A stretch of DNA of 64,000 nt from Chitinimonas_A lacunae (GTDB taxonomy: Bacteria > Pseudomonadota > Gammaproteobacteria > Burkholderiales > Chitinimonadaceae), in NCBI RefSeq assembly GCF_042650885.1, contig NZ_JBHSBU010000001.1:1426001-1490000 (forward strand). The letters are read 5' to 3'. The number at the start of each line of letters is the position of its first letter. Positions within the stretch are counted from its first letter, which is position 1. Positions 44,190-53,378 of the stretch are shown one piece after another. A program made the position numbers and the translations under genes. Below the pieces are notes generated by a model. That model worked only from the letters and a program-made list of their open reading frames with translations. It ran no database searches and had not been told where the DNA came from.

Positions 44190-46532
44190 TTAAAGCCCCA
44201 CTTTATTTCTAAGTGCCCCCCAAAAACTTCTAGAAGGCATTGGTCGATTACCCATTGGGGGTTCCCGGTTCGTCCATTGACCGTGTTTTAGCAGCTGGCG
44301 TATATAATGCGGATTTCCTGTTTCCTTATACAGTTCCTGAGCTGCCGCCATACGATGATTCCCTTCTGATAAATGATATGTTCCATCAGGGCTACGTATT
44401 CCTCCTATGCGCAACTCAGGTTTTTCATATTGGAAACTCCCATTTCGCATAGCATCTTTGATGCCGTCTATTTGCTTTGGGTTTTTCAAGCCAACTTGCT
44501 GAGACCGAATCCTGGGCGGTTCCCAGTTCCAGTCCTCGTCATCATCGGGGCCATTGGGCGGCAAACTTGCGCTATTCGGGCCAGCTGCACTCTGCGCCTG
44601 AGTGCCGCTCTTCTTAGAGTTTTCCGACATCTGGCAAAGTTTATCTCCTGCCCAGATACCGAGACCCAGACCAATTGCTGCCCCTACAACTGAACCAACA
44701 GGACCTGCGAAACTTCCGAATTCAGCACCCTGGACAGCGGTGAGGATAGGATTTGTACCCTCGCTATCCTTATATTTAGACGGATTATTAAGAACATAGG
44801 CGTATGTGTTAATGCCTCCTACAAATCCAAGAGGGTCGCTTTGTGCATATCGTCCTGTAACCGATTCATAATCCCGGAAGAAGTTATAGTTCAGTCCGGT
44901 TTCCTGGTCGAAGTATTGGCCCGGGAAACGCAGGTTATAGACGAGCTTCTTCTTATCCTGATCCGGGTCTTCATCGGGTGCGCTGTTACCAAATGCATCG
45001 GACTCCCAACGCCACACGGCTTTATTGCTGACAGGGTCACTGACCGCCCTAGGCGTGCCCAGGTGGTCCGGATGGACATAGTAGACCGACGTTTTGCTGG
45101 GGCTCTTAGCGTCCGGTTGAATCGTGGCAATCGGCAGCTCCCCTAACCACACCGTTTCCTGGATCAGGCTACCGTCGGTCTTGTACTCGCCCAGCAGATG
45201 ACCTTGCTCATCGTAGACAAACCGAGCCCCTGTCTTGACCAGCCGTTCCCCCCAAGCATTGTGGCTGTACTGATAGGTCTTGCCATTTGTGGTGACTTTG
45301 ACCAGCCGTTCCGCCCCGTCGTACTCAAATGTCCGGGTGCCATCGCTTTGCAGATGACCCGTCGCGGTATAGGTCCGCGTCTGGGTGCCCAGACTCGTCA
45401 GCCGATTACTGGTGGCCTCAATCGTTGAGGCAGTGGTCGTGCCATTACGGCTGACCTGGGTCCGGTTACCGTTGGCGTCGTACTGATAAGCGTCGTTGCG
45501 ATTGGTCGCGGTTTCGCTCGTCAGCCGATCCAGCTCGTCATAGCCAAATTCCTGCGTCCGCTTGGCATCTTGCAGGTCTTCTTGCTGCTTGACATTGCTG
45601 GCCCCGTCAAAGATCAGCCGCTTGGCAAAGATGCCAGCCGACTCGACTCGGTAGAGGCGACCGTTGGTGTCATAGAGCCGGGTATGGTGCAGCCCATTTG
45701 CCCAGGTCCAGCCCTGCGGTCCACCGAAGGGTTGATACACCACCTGCGTCAGCAACGGCTTGCCGTCCAGATTGATCGCGACGATCTGACCGTTCTGCCG
45801 AACATAGTCGATTACCCGACCTGATGGCGTCGTCAGCCCGGATAGTTGATTCGCCGGTGTCCAGCGATAGCTCACCGTTTGCGTCAGCGTGCCAATCTGC
45901 TGGGTTTTGGCTTCCAGTCGGCTTTGGCTGTCGTAGCGGTAGCGCGTGGTCGCGGTGTTGTCCTTGACCTCACTGAGCCGGCCGACGTTGTCCCACTGGA
46001 AGGTCCAGTTCGGTCCGCCTGCATGACGCTGTTCCGTCAACCGCCCAGCAGCGTCGTACTTGAACTGGGTGGTTTGCCCGGCGGCATTGGTTCGGGTCTT
46101 GATCCGACCATCAATCTCGCGGGTTTGGCTACTGGTCCCGGTGTCGGGACTGATCTGCTTCACCAGCTCATTGAAACCGTTGTACTGATACTCGGTGACC
46201 AAGCCCTTCGGGTCCGTCACCTTGACCAGGTTGTCGCGACGGTCGTAGCCCAGCTTGGTAATCCCGCCCTTGGGGTCACGGATCGTGGTGAGCCGGTTAA
46301 ACGCATCGTATTCGTAGCGCGTGGTCCGGCCGAGATGATCAGTCGCTTCGGTCCGGTTGCCGTTGGGGTCATAGCCATAGCTAACCCAACTGCCATCAGC
46401 TTGGATGACCTTGGCCAGCCGACCCAGCTGATCAAACTCTTGTTTAAGGGTGTGGGTAATGGCTGCCTGAGAAGGCAGGGCGGCCAGGGCCGCCGCCAGC
46501 GTGAAGACGCTGGCGAATCGAGGAAATCGCAT
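44190..46532 (-). CDS. Secreted Rhs/YD-repeat protein, second half, with ParB-like toxin tip
   Basis: 780 residues. It has its own signal peptide (residues 1-23, SQA-A). YD repeats run from about 30 to 520 (GYDPNGNRTEATDHLGRTTRYEYDAFNRL and similar units). The Rhs core end follows (about 525-590: VHPDHLGTPRAVSD, RFPGQYFDQETGLNYNFFRDY, SDPLGFVGGINTYAYVLNNP). After a hydrophobic stretch and a linker, the tip (about 685-780) contains RIRSQQV, IDGIKDAMR and LSEGNHRMAAAQEL, resembling ParB/sulfiredoxin-type nuclease toxins. It starts 6 bp after the stop of the first-half gene. Export by Sec, plus the absence of a PAAR domain, argues against type VI delivery. Confidence 0.85.
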   Translation of the reverse strand: MRFPRFASVFTLAAALAALPSQAAITHTLKQEFDQLGRLAKVIQADGSWVSYGYDPNGNRTEATDHLGRTTRYEYDAFNRLTTIRDPKGGITKLGYDRRDNLVKVTDPKGLVTEYQYNGFNELVKQISPDTGTSSQTREIDGRIKTRTNAAGQTTQFKYDAAGRLTEQRHAGGPNWTFQWDNVGRLSEVKDNTATTRYRYDSQSRLEAKTQQIGTLTQTVSYRWTPANQLSGLTTPSGRVIDYVRQNGQIVAINLDGKPLLTQVVYQPFGGPQGWTWANGLHHTRLYDTNGRLYRVESAGIFAKRLIFDGASNVKQQEDLQDAKRTQEFGYDELDRLTSETATNRNDAYQYDANGNRTQVSRNGTTTASTIEATSNRLTSLGTQTRTYTATGHLQSDGTRTFEYDGAERLVKVTTNGKTYQYSHNAWGERLVKTGARFVYDEQGHLLGEYKTDGSLIQETVWLGELPIATIQPDAKSPSKTSVYYVHPDHLGTPRAVSDPVSNKAVWRWESDAFGNSAPDEDPDQDKKKLVYNLRFPGQYFDQETGLNYNFFRDYESVTGRYAQSDPLGFVGGINTYAYVLNNPSKYKDSEGTNPILTAVQGAEFGSFAGPVGSVVGAAIGLGLGIWAGDKLCQMSENSKKSGTQAQSAAGPNSASLPPNGPDDDEDWNWEPPRIRSQQVGLKNPKQIDGIKDAMRNGSFQYEKPELRIGGIRSPDGTYHLSEGNHRMAAAQELYKETGNPHYIRQLLKHGQWTNREPPMGNRPMPSRSFWGALRNKVGL

Positions 46533-46538
46533 AAGAAA

Positions 46539-48866
46539 CTATTCGCTGTCTTGTTGAGTCGGCAGGCTGTTCGGGGCGATCAAGGATGCCTGCTGGGCAT
46601 CCACGTCGGCCATCGCAGCGGCCAAGGTGCCGTTGGCGTCCTGCACATCCTGTTGAAGTCGATTACCGGCGGCATCCAACACGTAGCGGATGCTATGGCC
46701 CTGGTTGTTGCGGATACCGACTAACCGGTGGGCTGGGTCGTACTCGTAATCGATCTGGCTGCCATCGGGCAGATTGACCTGCTTGAGCAGGCCCGTCGGC
46801 GCGTATTGGTAGCGCGTCACAGACTGACCCTCGCTGTAGGTCAGCAAGCGACCCCGAGCGTCGTAGGTCATCGATGTCACCACGCCATCAGGACGAGTAA
46901 TCGACAGCGGTTGACCATGGGCGTTGTGAGGACCATACGTCGTGACCAGCCCAGCAGGATCCTTGACCGAGACCAGATTACCCGTGGCGTCATAGCCAAA
47001 CTGGGTGCTGCGGCCTGCCGGATCGGTCATGCTCATCAAGCGGTTGGCGCTGTCGTAGCCATAGCGCCAGCTTCGTACTGAACCCTGTGCCTTGATCGTC
47101 TTATTGGTCAGGTTGGCACGCTCGTCGTAGACCAGGCTGATGGTTTCATCCTCGGTACGGATCTCGGTCGGCAGGCGGAATGTCGCATGCCATTGCGTAG
47201 TGAACGCCCGAGGCGCCGAGCTGGTCGCGGCTTCAATCCGCGTCACTTCCAGATCACGGACCGGGTCGTAGGTGAACCACGTCACATTGCCGTTGAAGTC
47301 GGTCTGTTCTTGCGGATTGCCAGCCGAGTCGTAGGTAATTTTGCTTGCACTCGACGGGCAGCCTGAACCCGAGGGTTGGGAGTTACCGATCGGCAGTACC
47401 CGACGGCCAATCCGTTGGAACCGGAACAATCGCGGTGCGCCTTGGGGACTGATCTGCATCGCCGCCGAGAAATCACCTTCTCTTGCAAAGCTCAGGGTAT
47501 AGCGATCTATGCCGCCAGCGTGCTCAGAACTGACCGCGGCGCCGTCTCGGTTGTAACTCCAGGTGGCAAAGCGCACACCGTTCTCATCAATCAGGCCCGA
47601 CAGCTTGTCGGCACGGGTGGGGTCGTCGTGGACATACTGACGGGTTGTCCCATCGGCATGCGTGACCTTGGCTAAGTAGCCCTTCGGCGAATAGTCAAAG
47701 CTCGCCACCAGACCTGTCGTGCCCGAAGCATTGCCGCTCTCGACTTTGCTGAGCCAATCGTCTTCGAGTCCACCCAGTGTTTCCCGACGGTAGGTAAAGG
47801 TCAGCGTGCGACCCGTGGTTTCATCCTTGACTTGGCTCAGCAGCTTGTCGGCATAGGTCAGCGTGTAGCGCTTGCCGCCCCCTTCGATGAGCGAGACCAG
47901 ATTGCCCTTGGCGTCGTAATGCTCGGTGTTCAGGCCATCGAAGACGGTAAAGCCCGTCGGGCCAATGGTCAGCTTGAGGGTGTTTTTGTCGGTCGCACCG
48001 ATAATCCGGCCATCCGTCGTGGCGGAGAAAGAAGCCCCATCGGTACGCTCCAGCCGGTAGAACAACAGACGCGGTTTCGGGCCTCGATCAGTCGGAGTGA
48101 CATGCCCCACACGCTCCTTCCAATCCGGGTCCATATCGCGCGGAAGGCCTGGATCAATGAAATAGGAATAGATCGGCAGTACCCGGGCGTGCCAATTGTG
48201 GCGCCAGCCTAAGCCCTGTTGATGCTTTAGACCCGTGTCATGGCTGTTATAGAACCGGACAAAAGGTACGCCCAGCAAGGTATCAATTTCACGCTGGAAT
48301 TTATTGCCTGTCGCGGTATTGATCGGATTGCCCGTGCATTCCTTAGGCATCCCCAAATTCGGATCAGCCGTATCGTCCGGGTCGCGCTCTTCGGGTTTCG
48401 GATTAGGCTTGCACTGATCCGGCGACACATCTTTCACCAGATACTCGCCCTCGGGGCAAATCTTGCGGCAGCGCTGGCTGACTTTGCCAAAGAAGGTTCC
48501 ATCTGGACAACCAATGATAGCGCGGAGAATAACGCCGGTAAGATAGCCTTCCCCATCAACAGTCAAGTCATAGCACTTGGCTCGCATACCATTGGGCGCC
48601 AAGCACTCATAAGGACCTTTGGTGACTTTCCACCAATTCCGTTTAGGCTTCGGGTAGAAATGGTCTACCCATCCTGAAATACTGGTGCTTTCGATACAGG
48701 CATTAAAAATGTCACAGACTTTGGGATAGGGAATGGTGGTGCCATCGTCATCGGCAGCCAGGGTGAGCGGAGAGATTCCCAACAAGGACACGGCAATAGC
48801 AAGTTTTCGAATACTGCGTGGACCATGACCCATAGGGAAAGCAAGATGGTTTAACCAGCTTTTCAT
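46539..48866 (-). CDS. Secreted Rhs/YD-repeat protein, first half (DUF6531)
   Basis: 775 residues. A signal peptide ends near TLA-A (about residue 38). A Cys-rich segment follows (CPDGTFFGKVSQRCRKICPEG), then the DUF6531 start of Rhs shells (NPINTATGNKFQREIDTLL, VRFYNSHD, GWRHNW), then YD repeats from about 380 to 735. It stops inside what would be a continuous YD array: the last unit is YVLDAAGNRLQQDVQDANG, and the next gene resumes with LKQEFDQLGRL after a new signal peptide. It has no toxin tip. The two proteins presumably assemble one shell, comparable in logic to the separate B and C parts of Tc toxins; this is inference. Confidence 0.83.
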   Translation of the reverse strand: MKSWLNHLAFPMGHGPRSIRKLAIAVSLLGISPLTLAADDDGTTIPYPKVCDIFNACIESTSISGWVDHFYPKPKRNWWKVTKGPYECLAPNGMRAKCYDLTVDGEGYLTGVILRAIIGCPDGTFFGKVSQRCRKICPEGEYLVKDVSPDQCKPNPKPEERDPDDTADPNLGMPKECTGNPINTATGNKFQREIDTLLGVPFVRFYNSHDTGLKHQQGLGWRHNWHARVLPIYSYFIDPGLPRDMDPDWKERVGHVTPTDRGPKPRLLFYRLERTDGASFSATTDGRIIGATDKNTLKLTIGPTGFTVFDGLNTEHYDAKGNLVSLIEGGGKRYTLTYADKLLSQVKDETTGRTLTFTYRRETLGGLEDDWLSKVESGNASGTTGLVASFDYSPKGYLAKVTHADGTTRQYVHDDPTRADKLSGLIDENGVRFATWSYNRDGAAVSSEHAGGIDRYTLSFAREGDFSAAMQISPQGAPRLFRFQRIGRRVLPIGNSQPSGSGCPSSASKITYDSAGNPQEQTDFNGNVTWFTYDPVRDLEVTRIEAATSSAPRAFTTQWHATFRLPTEIRTEDETISLVYDERANLTNKTIKAQGSVRSWRYGYDSANRLMSMTDPAGRSTQFGYDATGNLVSVKDPAGLVTTYGPHNAHGQPLSITRPDGVVTSMTYDARGRLLTYSEGQSVTRYQYAPTGLLKQVNLPDGSQIDYEYDPAHRLVGIRNNQGHSIRYVLDAAGNRLQQDVQDANGTLAAAMADVDAQQASLIAPNSLPTQQDSE

Positions 48867-49186
48867 TCAATGACCAAAAAATAAAAGTAAAAATCGACCC
48901 TGGATGTGCAAGAACCTGCACACCAAGTTTCAGGATCAACCAAGGGGGAAAAATTATATCATGCCAGCTCAGGCAGGACTACCGTTTCCCTTAAGAAACA
49001 ACCTGTTTGAGTGAGGTGCGGTGCAAGTGGTGCATTTGCACTTTTAGTTTTTGGCAATTGGAAGTGACTCATGATTTGGAAATACCAATACAGTTCTGTG
49101 TTTGAACAAATCACCAGTTAACGAGCATGACAGCGTTATCAAATAGCGCCGATCAAACCGCCACCTCAGCTGCCTGACCTTGTCCC
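48867..49186. other. Promoter region of the split Rhs operon
   Basis: No gene. GTGCAA (49021-49026) and TTGCAC (49036-49041) form an inverted repeat followed by TTTTAG. The word TGCACTTTTAG recurs at 50737, upstream of another minus-strand island gene, so it may be a shared regulatory site. Confidence 0.35.
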
Positions 49187-49771
49187 TCACGGGCACTGCA
49201 ACATTCCCCCGACCACCATACAGCCATTAGTGCCCACATAAGCATTTCCGCTTCGCCGATAGAACTGCCCGACGTTATCGAAGCAGCCTGACCCATTACA
49301 GTGCGTGAAGGTGATGGGAGACGGCGGCATATGAACTGCTTGCGGGGTCTTCATTGGCGCATTGGCCGGCTGCTCCACCTCACCGACCTGCCCACTCAGC
49401 ACTTGGCAAGCCCTATAAGCCCGGGTGAAATCGCCCATCTTCTTGGGCTCTTCCACCATCTTCCGGCAGGCCTCTACGCGCAGGCGCTCCAGCTCTTCCG
49501 CCCGCTCGTCGATGCCTTTCGCGCTCTTGCGCGCATTCACCCCAGGTTCGGTTTGGGAGCCTTGCATCTGGCTAGCCTGAGCCCGCAGACGCTGACCATC
49601 AACGATGGCGTTATCCACGATGCGGACCTGCTCTGCGGACTTGCTAGTGGATGGGCAAGGCGTCTGGGAGTAAGTGACCTTGCCATCGTTTCCGATGCAC
49701 TTATTGACGCCGGCAACGGCCGGCAGAGACAGCAGGACAGTCAGAAATAGGTGAGTGAATTTGGTTTGCAT
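49187..49771 (-). CDS. Secreted DUF4124-type protein
   Basis: 194 residues. Signal peptide (residues 1-20, AVA-G). The N-terminal mature part KCIGNDGKVTYSQTPCP is the DUF4124 motif, a short beta unit with two cysteines common in beta- and gammaproteobacterial envelope proteins. A coiled-coil stretch (EELERLRVEACRKMVEEPKK) and a C-terminal Cys/Gly-rich segment (HCNGSGCFDNVGQFYRR) follow. Function unknown. It is divergent from the XRE regulator. Confidence 0.75.
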   Translation of the reverse strand: MQTKFTHLFLTVLLSLPAVAGVNKCIGNDGKVTYSQTPCPSTSKSAEQVRIVDNAIVDGQRLRAQASQMQGSQTEPGVNARKSAKGIDERAEELERLRVEACRKMVEEPKKMGDFTRAYRACQVLSGQVGEVEQPANAPMKTPQAVHMPPSPITFTHCNGSGCFDNVGQFYRRSGNAYVGTNGCMVVGGMLQCP

Positions 49772-49880
49772 GATGATGCTCCCGCAAGATGAGTTCGTTT
49801 TCGTCCTACGTCAGCGATGCCTCTAGAGCCACAGCCTGCGTGGCAGAAAGAATCGCTGCAGGAAGGTTGAACAAGCATTT

Positions 49881-49896
49881 ATTACATATATGTAAT
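49881..49896. promoter_or_regulatory. Perfect 16-bp palindrome upstream of the XRE regulator
   Basis: ATTACATATATGTAAT is a perfect palindrome. It lies 62 bp before the regulator ATG and about 110 bp before the divergent DUF4124 gene. Autoregulation by the XRE protein is the simplest reading. Confidence 0.5.
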
Positions 49897-49957
49897 TTTA
49901 TGCATTCTATGCGGTATGCGGTTTGTCCGCAAAGTCCTCGTTGGGGACACTGCCGAG

Positions 49958-50281
49958 ATGAATCTCGGGTACATCATCAGAACGCTTCGGGAAGCTCGAA
50001 ACTGGTCGCAAGACCAGCTAGCCCATGAGGCTCAAACCACAGCCGCCACGGTCTCGCGGATCGAAAACAGTAAGCAGGACACGACGGTCGAGCTGGCAGG
50101 AAAACTCGCAGCGGCCTTTCAGATGCCGGCTTACGAATTGATCGCCATGGCAGAAGGATATGAAAGGGTGAGTGAACCCTTGTCCGTTCCCGAAGAAGGG
50201 CAGTTGGTTGATGCGTATCGGAGAATGGATAAGAACAAGCAGCAAGCTGTTCTTCAGTTGATGGAATGGCTAAAACGGTAG
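49958..50281 (+). CDS. XRE-family transcriptional regulator
   Basis: 107 residues from ATG 49958, which begins MNLGYIIRTLREARNWSQDQL directly with helix 1 of a Cro/CI-type helix-turn-helix (TTAATVSRIENSKQDT as the recognition part); an earlier frame start adds 14 non-conserved residues. The C-terminal half (LVDAYRRMDKNKQQAVLQLMEWLKR) is the helical dimerisation tail common in small phage or plasmid repressors. It is flanked by a perfect palindrome upstream. Its likely role is control of island genes. Confidence 0.85.
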   Translation: MNLGYIIRTLREARNWSQDQLAHEAQTTAATVSRIENSKQDTTVELAGKLAAAFQMPAYELIAMAEGYERVSEPLSVPEEGQLVDAYRRMDKNKQQAVLQLMEWLKR

Positions 50282-50337
50282 ACCTACGGATTTACGGCTT
50301 GCTCACTCCTTGCTGAACACCGACTCTTCTGCACCTC

Positions 50338-50694
50338 TTATTCCCGCCCCGTAGAGGCTGATTGGCGACCTTGCTCCTTAGCGACGACGTCAGGGCTAAG
50401 CCAGACCCGCAGATAGCGTCCATGGCCCTTGCTGCGCTCAAACCAGACCCGTTTTCTGCGCCACCCGGCATCTAGCAGAGTTTGACTTAATTCCTGCGAT
50501 GAAAAGCCCAGCGCACTCGATAGCTCCTCCATCGACCAATGGCGGTGCCTTGCGGCAGGAGGGAGTGAGGCGTACCAAGCGTCATGCTTAGCCCGGGCTT
50601 TTGTCACCCCCTCCTGACAACCGTTCACAGGCGGCACGGCTTCCGCTTGCAGCTTGTCGGCTTGGCGCCGTAGCTGCGCAATATATGCACGCAT
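50338..50694 (-). CDS. Small protein of unknown function, island-associated
   Basis: 118 residues, basic. The middle, HRHWSMEELSSALGFSSQELSQTLLDAGWRRKRVW, reads as a winged helix or helix-turn-helix with a basic wing, so DNA binding is plausible. It lies downstream of the primase-helicase pseudogene on the same strand and across the repeat-rich interval. It could be an accessory replication or regulatory protein of the former mobile element. Confidence 0.55.
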   Translation of the reverse strand: MRAYIAQLRRQADKLQAEAVPPVNGCQEGVTKARAKHDAWYASLPPAARHRHWSMEELSSALGFSSQELSQTLLDAGWRRKRVWFERSKGHGRYLRVWLSPDVVAKEQGRQSASTGRE

Positions 50695-50746
50695 TCTGAT
50701 ATACCTTTCAGGACGGGGTGGTGGTTACTTACCACATGCACTTTTA

Positions 50747-51000
50747 GCCACCCTCATCCACCCAATATTGGGCAGGGTGGCAAGCTGGGTTCTAGCTATA
50801 CCTAGCTGCATCCACCCTATCCACCTATCCAGCTAATTTATTTAAGTAATCCACTTTCCTGTTTGAGGTCTACCTACATGCGCATGCATATAGAAGAACC
50901 CAATTTAGGGTGGCTGGCTGGATACGGTGGATGAGCCCAGGTTTTATGCGGCTTTCCGCAGACAAGCGGCTGTCTAATTAAGGTGGCTAGGGTGGCTAGA
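50747..51000. repeat. GGTGG-type repeat cluster around an AT-rich core, possible origin
   Basis: GCCACCCTCATCCACCC (50748-50764) and TCCACCCTATCCACCTATCC (50811-50830) on one side are mirrored by AGGGTGGCTGGCTGGATACG plus GTGGATGAG (50908-50936) and AAGGTGGCTAGGGTGGCTAG (50980-50999) on the other. Between them is AT-rich DNA (about 50833-50905). Repeats pointing inward around an AT-rich core, next to a primase-helicase gene, resemble the iterons of P4-like replication origins. The interval 50695-51001 contains no gene. Confidence 0.4.
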
Positions 51001-51815
51001 ATCACGGTTTTTCCTTACCAGTGCGCACCCAATATTCGAACAGAGCTTTCGTTTGTGCTTGATCGGGAAAAAGCCAGCAACGAACCTGCCGTCCTCCTAC
51101 GATGGGGCGGACATCTTGGACATGCCTGCCGAATATCTTGCTGATCATCCTCCCTAACACCGTCACAGTTGCCTGGTGATTCCGCCCCACGGTGCCGGAT
51201 CGCATTGTGAATTCGTGAAATGCTGTGCTTAGACCTTGGCGAGGTTGTTGGCAGACCCACCCACTGTCTTGGGGGTGCAATGCCTCCTCCTCTATGCGTT
51301 CCCAAAGGAACTGCGCACTCAAAGGTAAACTCGCCAGCTTCTGCTCATGCAATGCGTTGGTCTGGGGCACATCCCTTACATTGAAATTTCCCAATTTGTA
51401 ATGGAGCAGGTCATACAGCATGGCTTCTAGACCACCATTATTTAATTGGTTTTGAAGCGCGTGGAAGTAGGCCTGATCACCTTGCTTCGCCGCACTCACG
51501 TCGAGCACGAAAAACCGTCGCTCATCAACTGAGGCAGGAACTACCCATTGAGAGTTAGAAGCCATCAAAATATGAAGGCAATTCGACACCATTTCAGCAT
51601 CCACCCCCTTTCTCTCGATCAAAATTTGGGGTTCAGTGATTAACTGCTTAAGCACACTCTCACTCTTCTTGTCGCCCGCATAAAATGCCTCATCTGCAAA
51701 CAAAAAGGAACAGCCATGCAGATGAGCATTAAAATTGCCGACAAGATGTTGTGTAGTGGTCTAATTTGGCCGGACACCTCGATAGGTGGATGATTCACCA
51801 AGCGAGGAGAAATGG

Positions 51816-52112
51816 ATGAGTAAAAAGCGCAGAACGTTCGACGCGGAGTTCAAGCTCCAGGTCGTGAAGATGATCAAGGACGAGGGGCTGAGTGTCGGCC
51901 AGGTTTGTCGTGACCTGGACCTTGGTGAGACGGCGGTCCGTCGCTGGCTGGGGCAGTTCGAGGCCGAGTTGTCGGGGCAGCGTGGAATCGGCAAGCCCCT
52001 GACGGCGGAGCAGCAGCGCATTCGAGCGCTGGAGGCGGAAGTGAGGCGGCTACGCGAGGACAACGCGCTGTTAAAAAAAGCATCGGCCTTCTTCGCCCGG
52101 GAACTGAAGTGA
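51816..52112 (+). CDS. IS3-family transposase OrfA (copy C)
   Basis: 98 residues, same sequence as in copies A and B, with the A7G slippery site at its end. Confidence 0.93.
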   Translation: MSKKRRTFDAEFKLQVVKMIKDEGLSVGQVCRDLDLGETAVRRWLGQFEAELSGQRGIGKPLTAEQQRIRALEAEVRRLREDNALLKKASAFFARELK

Positions 52113-52996
52113 TCTACCGGCGCATCGCCCAACTGCAGAAGAAGGCCGGCAACGTGGCGAGGATGTGCGAGGTTCTGGGAGTGAGCCGGTCGGGTTACTA
52201 CGCGGCTCAACGGCGCAGCGGCCGGAAAACCAAGGTATGCCCAGTCAGCGTCCGGCTGCAGGCGGCCTTTGTCCGTTCGGGGCGTTGCTATGGTAGTCGG
52301 CGTTTGCAGGCGACGCTGCGTAGCGAAGGGATCAAGTTGGGCCGCCACCGGGTGCGTCGTCTTATGCGTGCTCACGGGTTGCAGGCCACTTGGAAACGCA
52401 AATTCCGTCACACGACGGACAGCCGGCACGGCCTGCCCACGGCGGCCAATGTGCTGGACCGGCAGTTCGAACCAGCGGCGCCTAACCAAGCTTGGGCGTC
52501 CGACATAACCTATCTACGCACACGCAGCGGCTGGCTCTACCTGGCCGCCGTGATGGACCTCTTCTCGCGCAAGATCGTCGGCTGGGCCATGGCGCCGACG
52601 ATGCCAGCCGAACTGGTCTGTTCCGCGCTGCAGAGGGCTATCACCCAGCGTTGCCCAGCACCCGGTCTGATCGTGCATTCTGATCGAGGCAGCCAGTATG
52701 CCAGCGAGGCTCACCGCCGCCTGCTCGAACGCCATGGCTTGCGCGCGAGCATGAGCCGAAAAGGCAACTGCTGGGATAACGCCGTGATGGAACGCTTCTT
52801 CCTGAACCTCAAGATGGAACGGGTCTGGCAGCGTGACTATGCCAACCAGGCTGAGGCTAAACGCGACGTCACCGACTACATCGTCGGCTTCTACAACAGC
52901 GTGCGCCGGCACTCGAAACGGGGCTATCTGTCGCCCAACGCTTATGAGCGTAACTGGACAGAAAAACACCCTATCGTCGTGTCCGAAAATACTTGA
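52109..52996 (+). CDS. IS3-family transposase OrfB (copy C)
   Basis: 295 residues, intact DDE triad, identical to copy A at the Lys position that is Arg in copy B. Confidence 0.93.
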   Translation: MIYRRIAQLQKKAGNVARMCEVLGVSRSGYYAAQRRSGRKTKVCPVSVRLQAAFVRSGRCYGSRRLQATLRSEGIKLGRHRVRRLMRAHGLQATWKRKFRHTTDSRHGLPTAANVLDRQFEPAAPNQAWASDITYLRTRSGWLYLAAVMDLFSRKIVGWAMAPTMPAELVCSALQRAITQRCPAPGLIVHSDRGSQYASEAHRRLLERHGLRASMSRKGNCWDNAVMERFFLNLKMERVWQRDYANQAEAKRDVTDYIVGFYNSVRRHSKRGYLSPNAYERNWTEKHPIVVSENT

Positions 52997-53378
52997 CCAC
53001 CACATTGAGAGTTCGAAAGATGAACCGCGTTTCGCCCAAACAGCTTTACTAAGGCATTGCCTAGGGTGCCTTTACCTGTACCCTTCCCCCCTCGCAATAC
53101 TACCGCTACGCCAGGTGGGGTACCGGGCTGCTGAACTAGCCATGCCATCCAGGCATATAAATAACGCGCATGGTCAGCATTGCTAGAGCAAATTACCTCC
53201 AAAATATGTTTTTTTAATAAGCTCCAATCTCCAGGTCGAGGCTGAACAGCGAATCCTTGCCAGAGATTGAAATAGGCGGCAGAGCAACCATTCGGGGCAA
53301 AGACTACTCCCTCATACTGTCTACGTGCCAGATGATGAAACCAAGCCCTAGCAGCATTAACATTTTTTCTTCTGCCGC

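Larger units (their letters stand above)
51752..53004 (+). mobile_element. IS3-family element, copy C, with TTG target duplication
   Basis: 1253 bp, at the diagnostic positions the same as copy A. TTG at 51749-51751 and TTG at 53005-53007 are the 3-bp target duplication. This is the only one of the three copies with intact target repeats, so it is likely the most recent undisturbed insertion. Confidence 0.96.
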
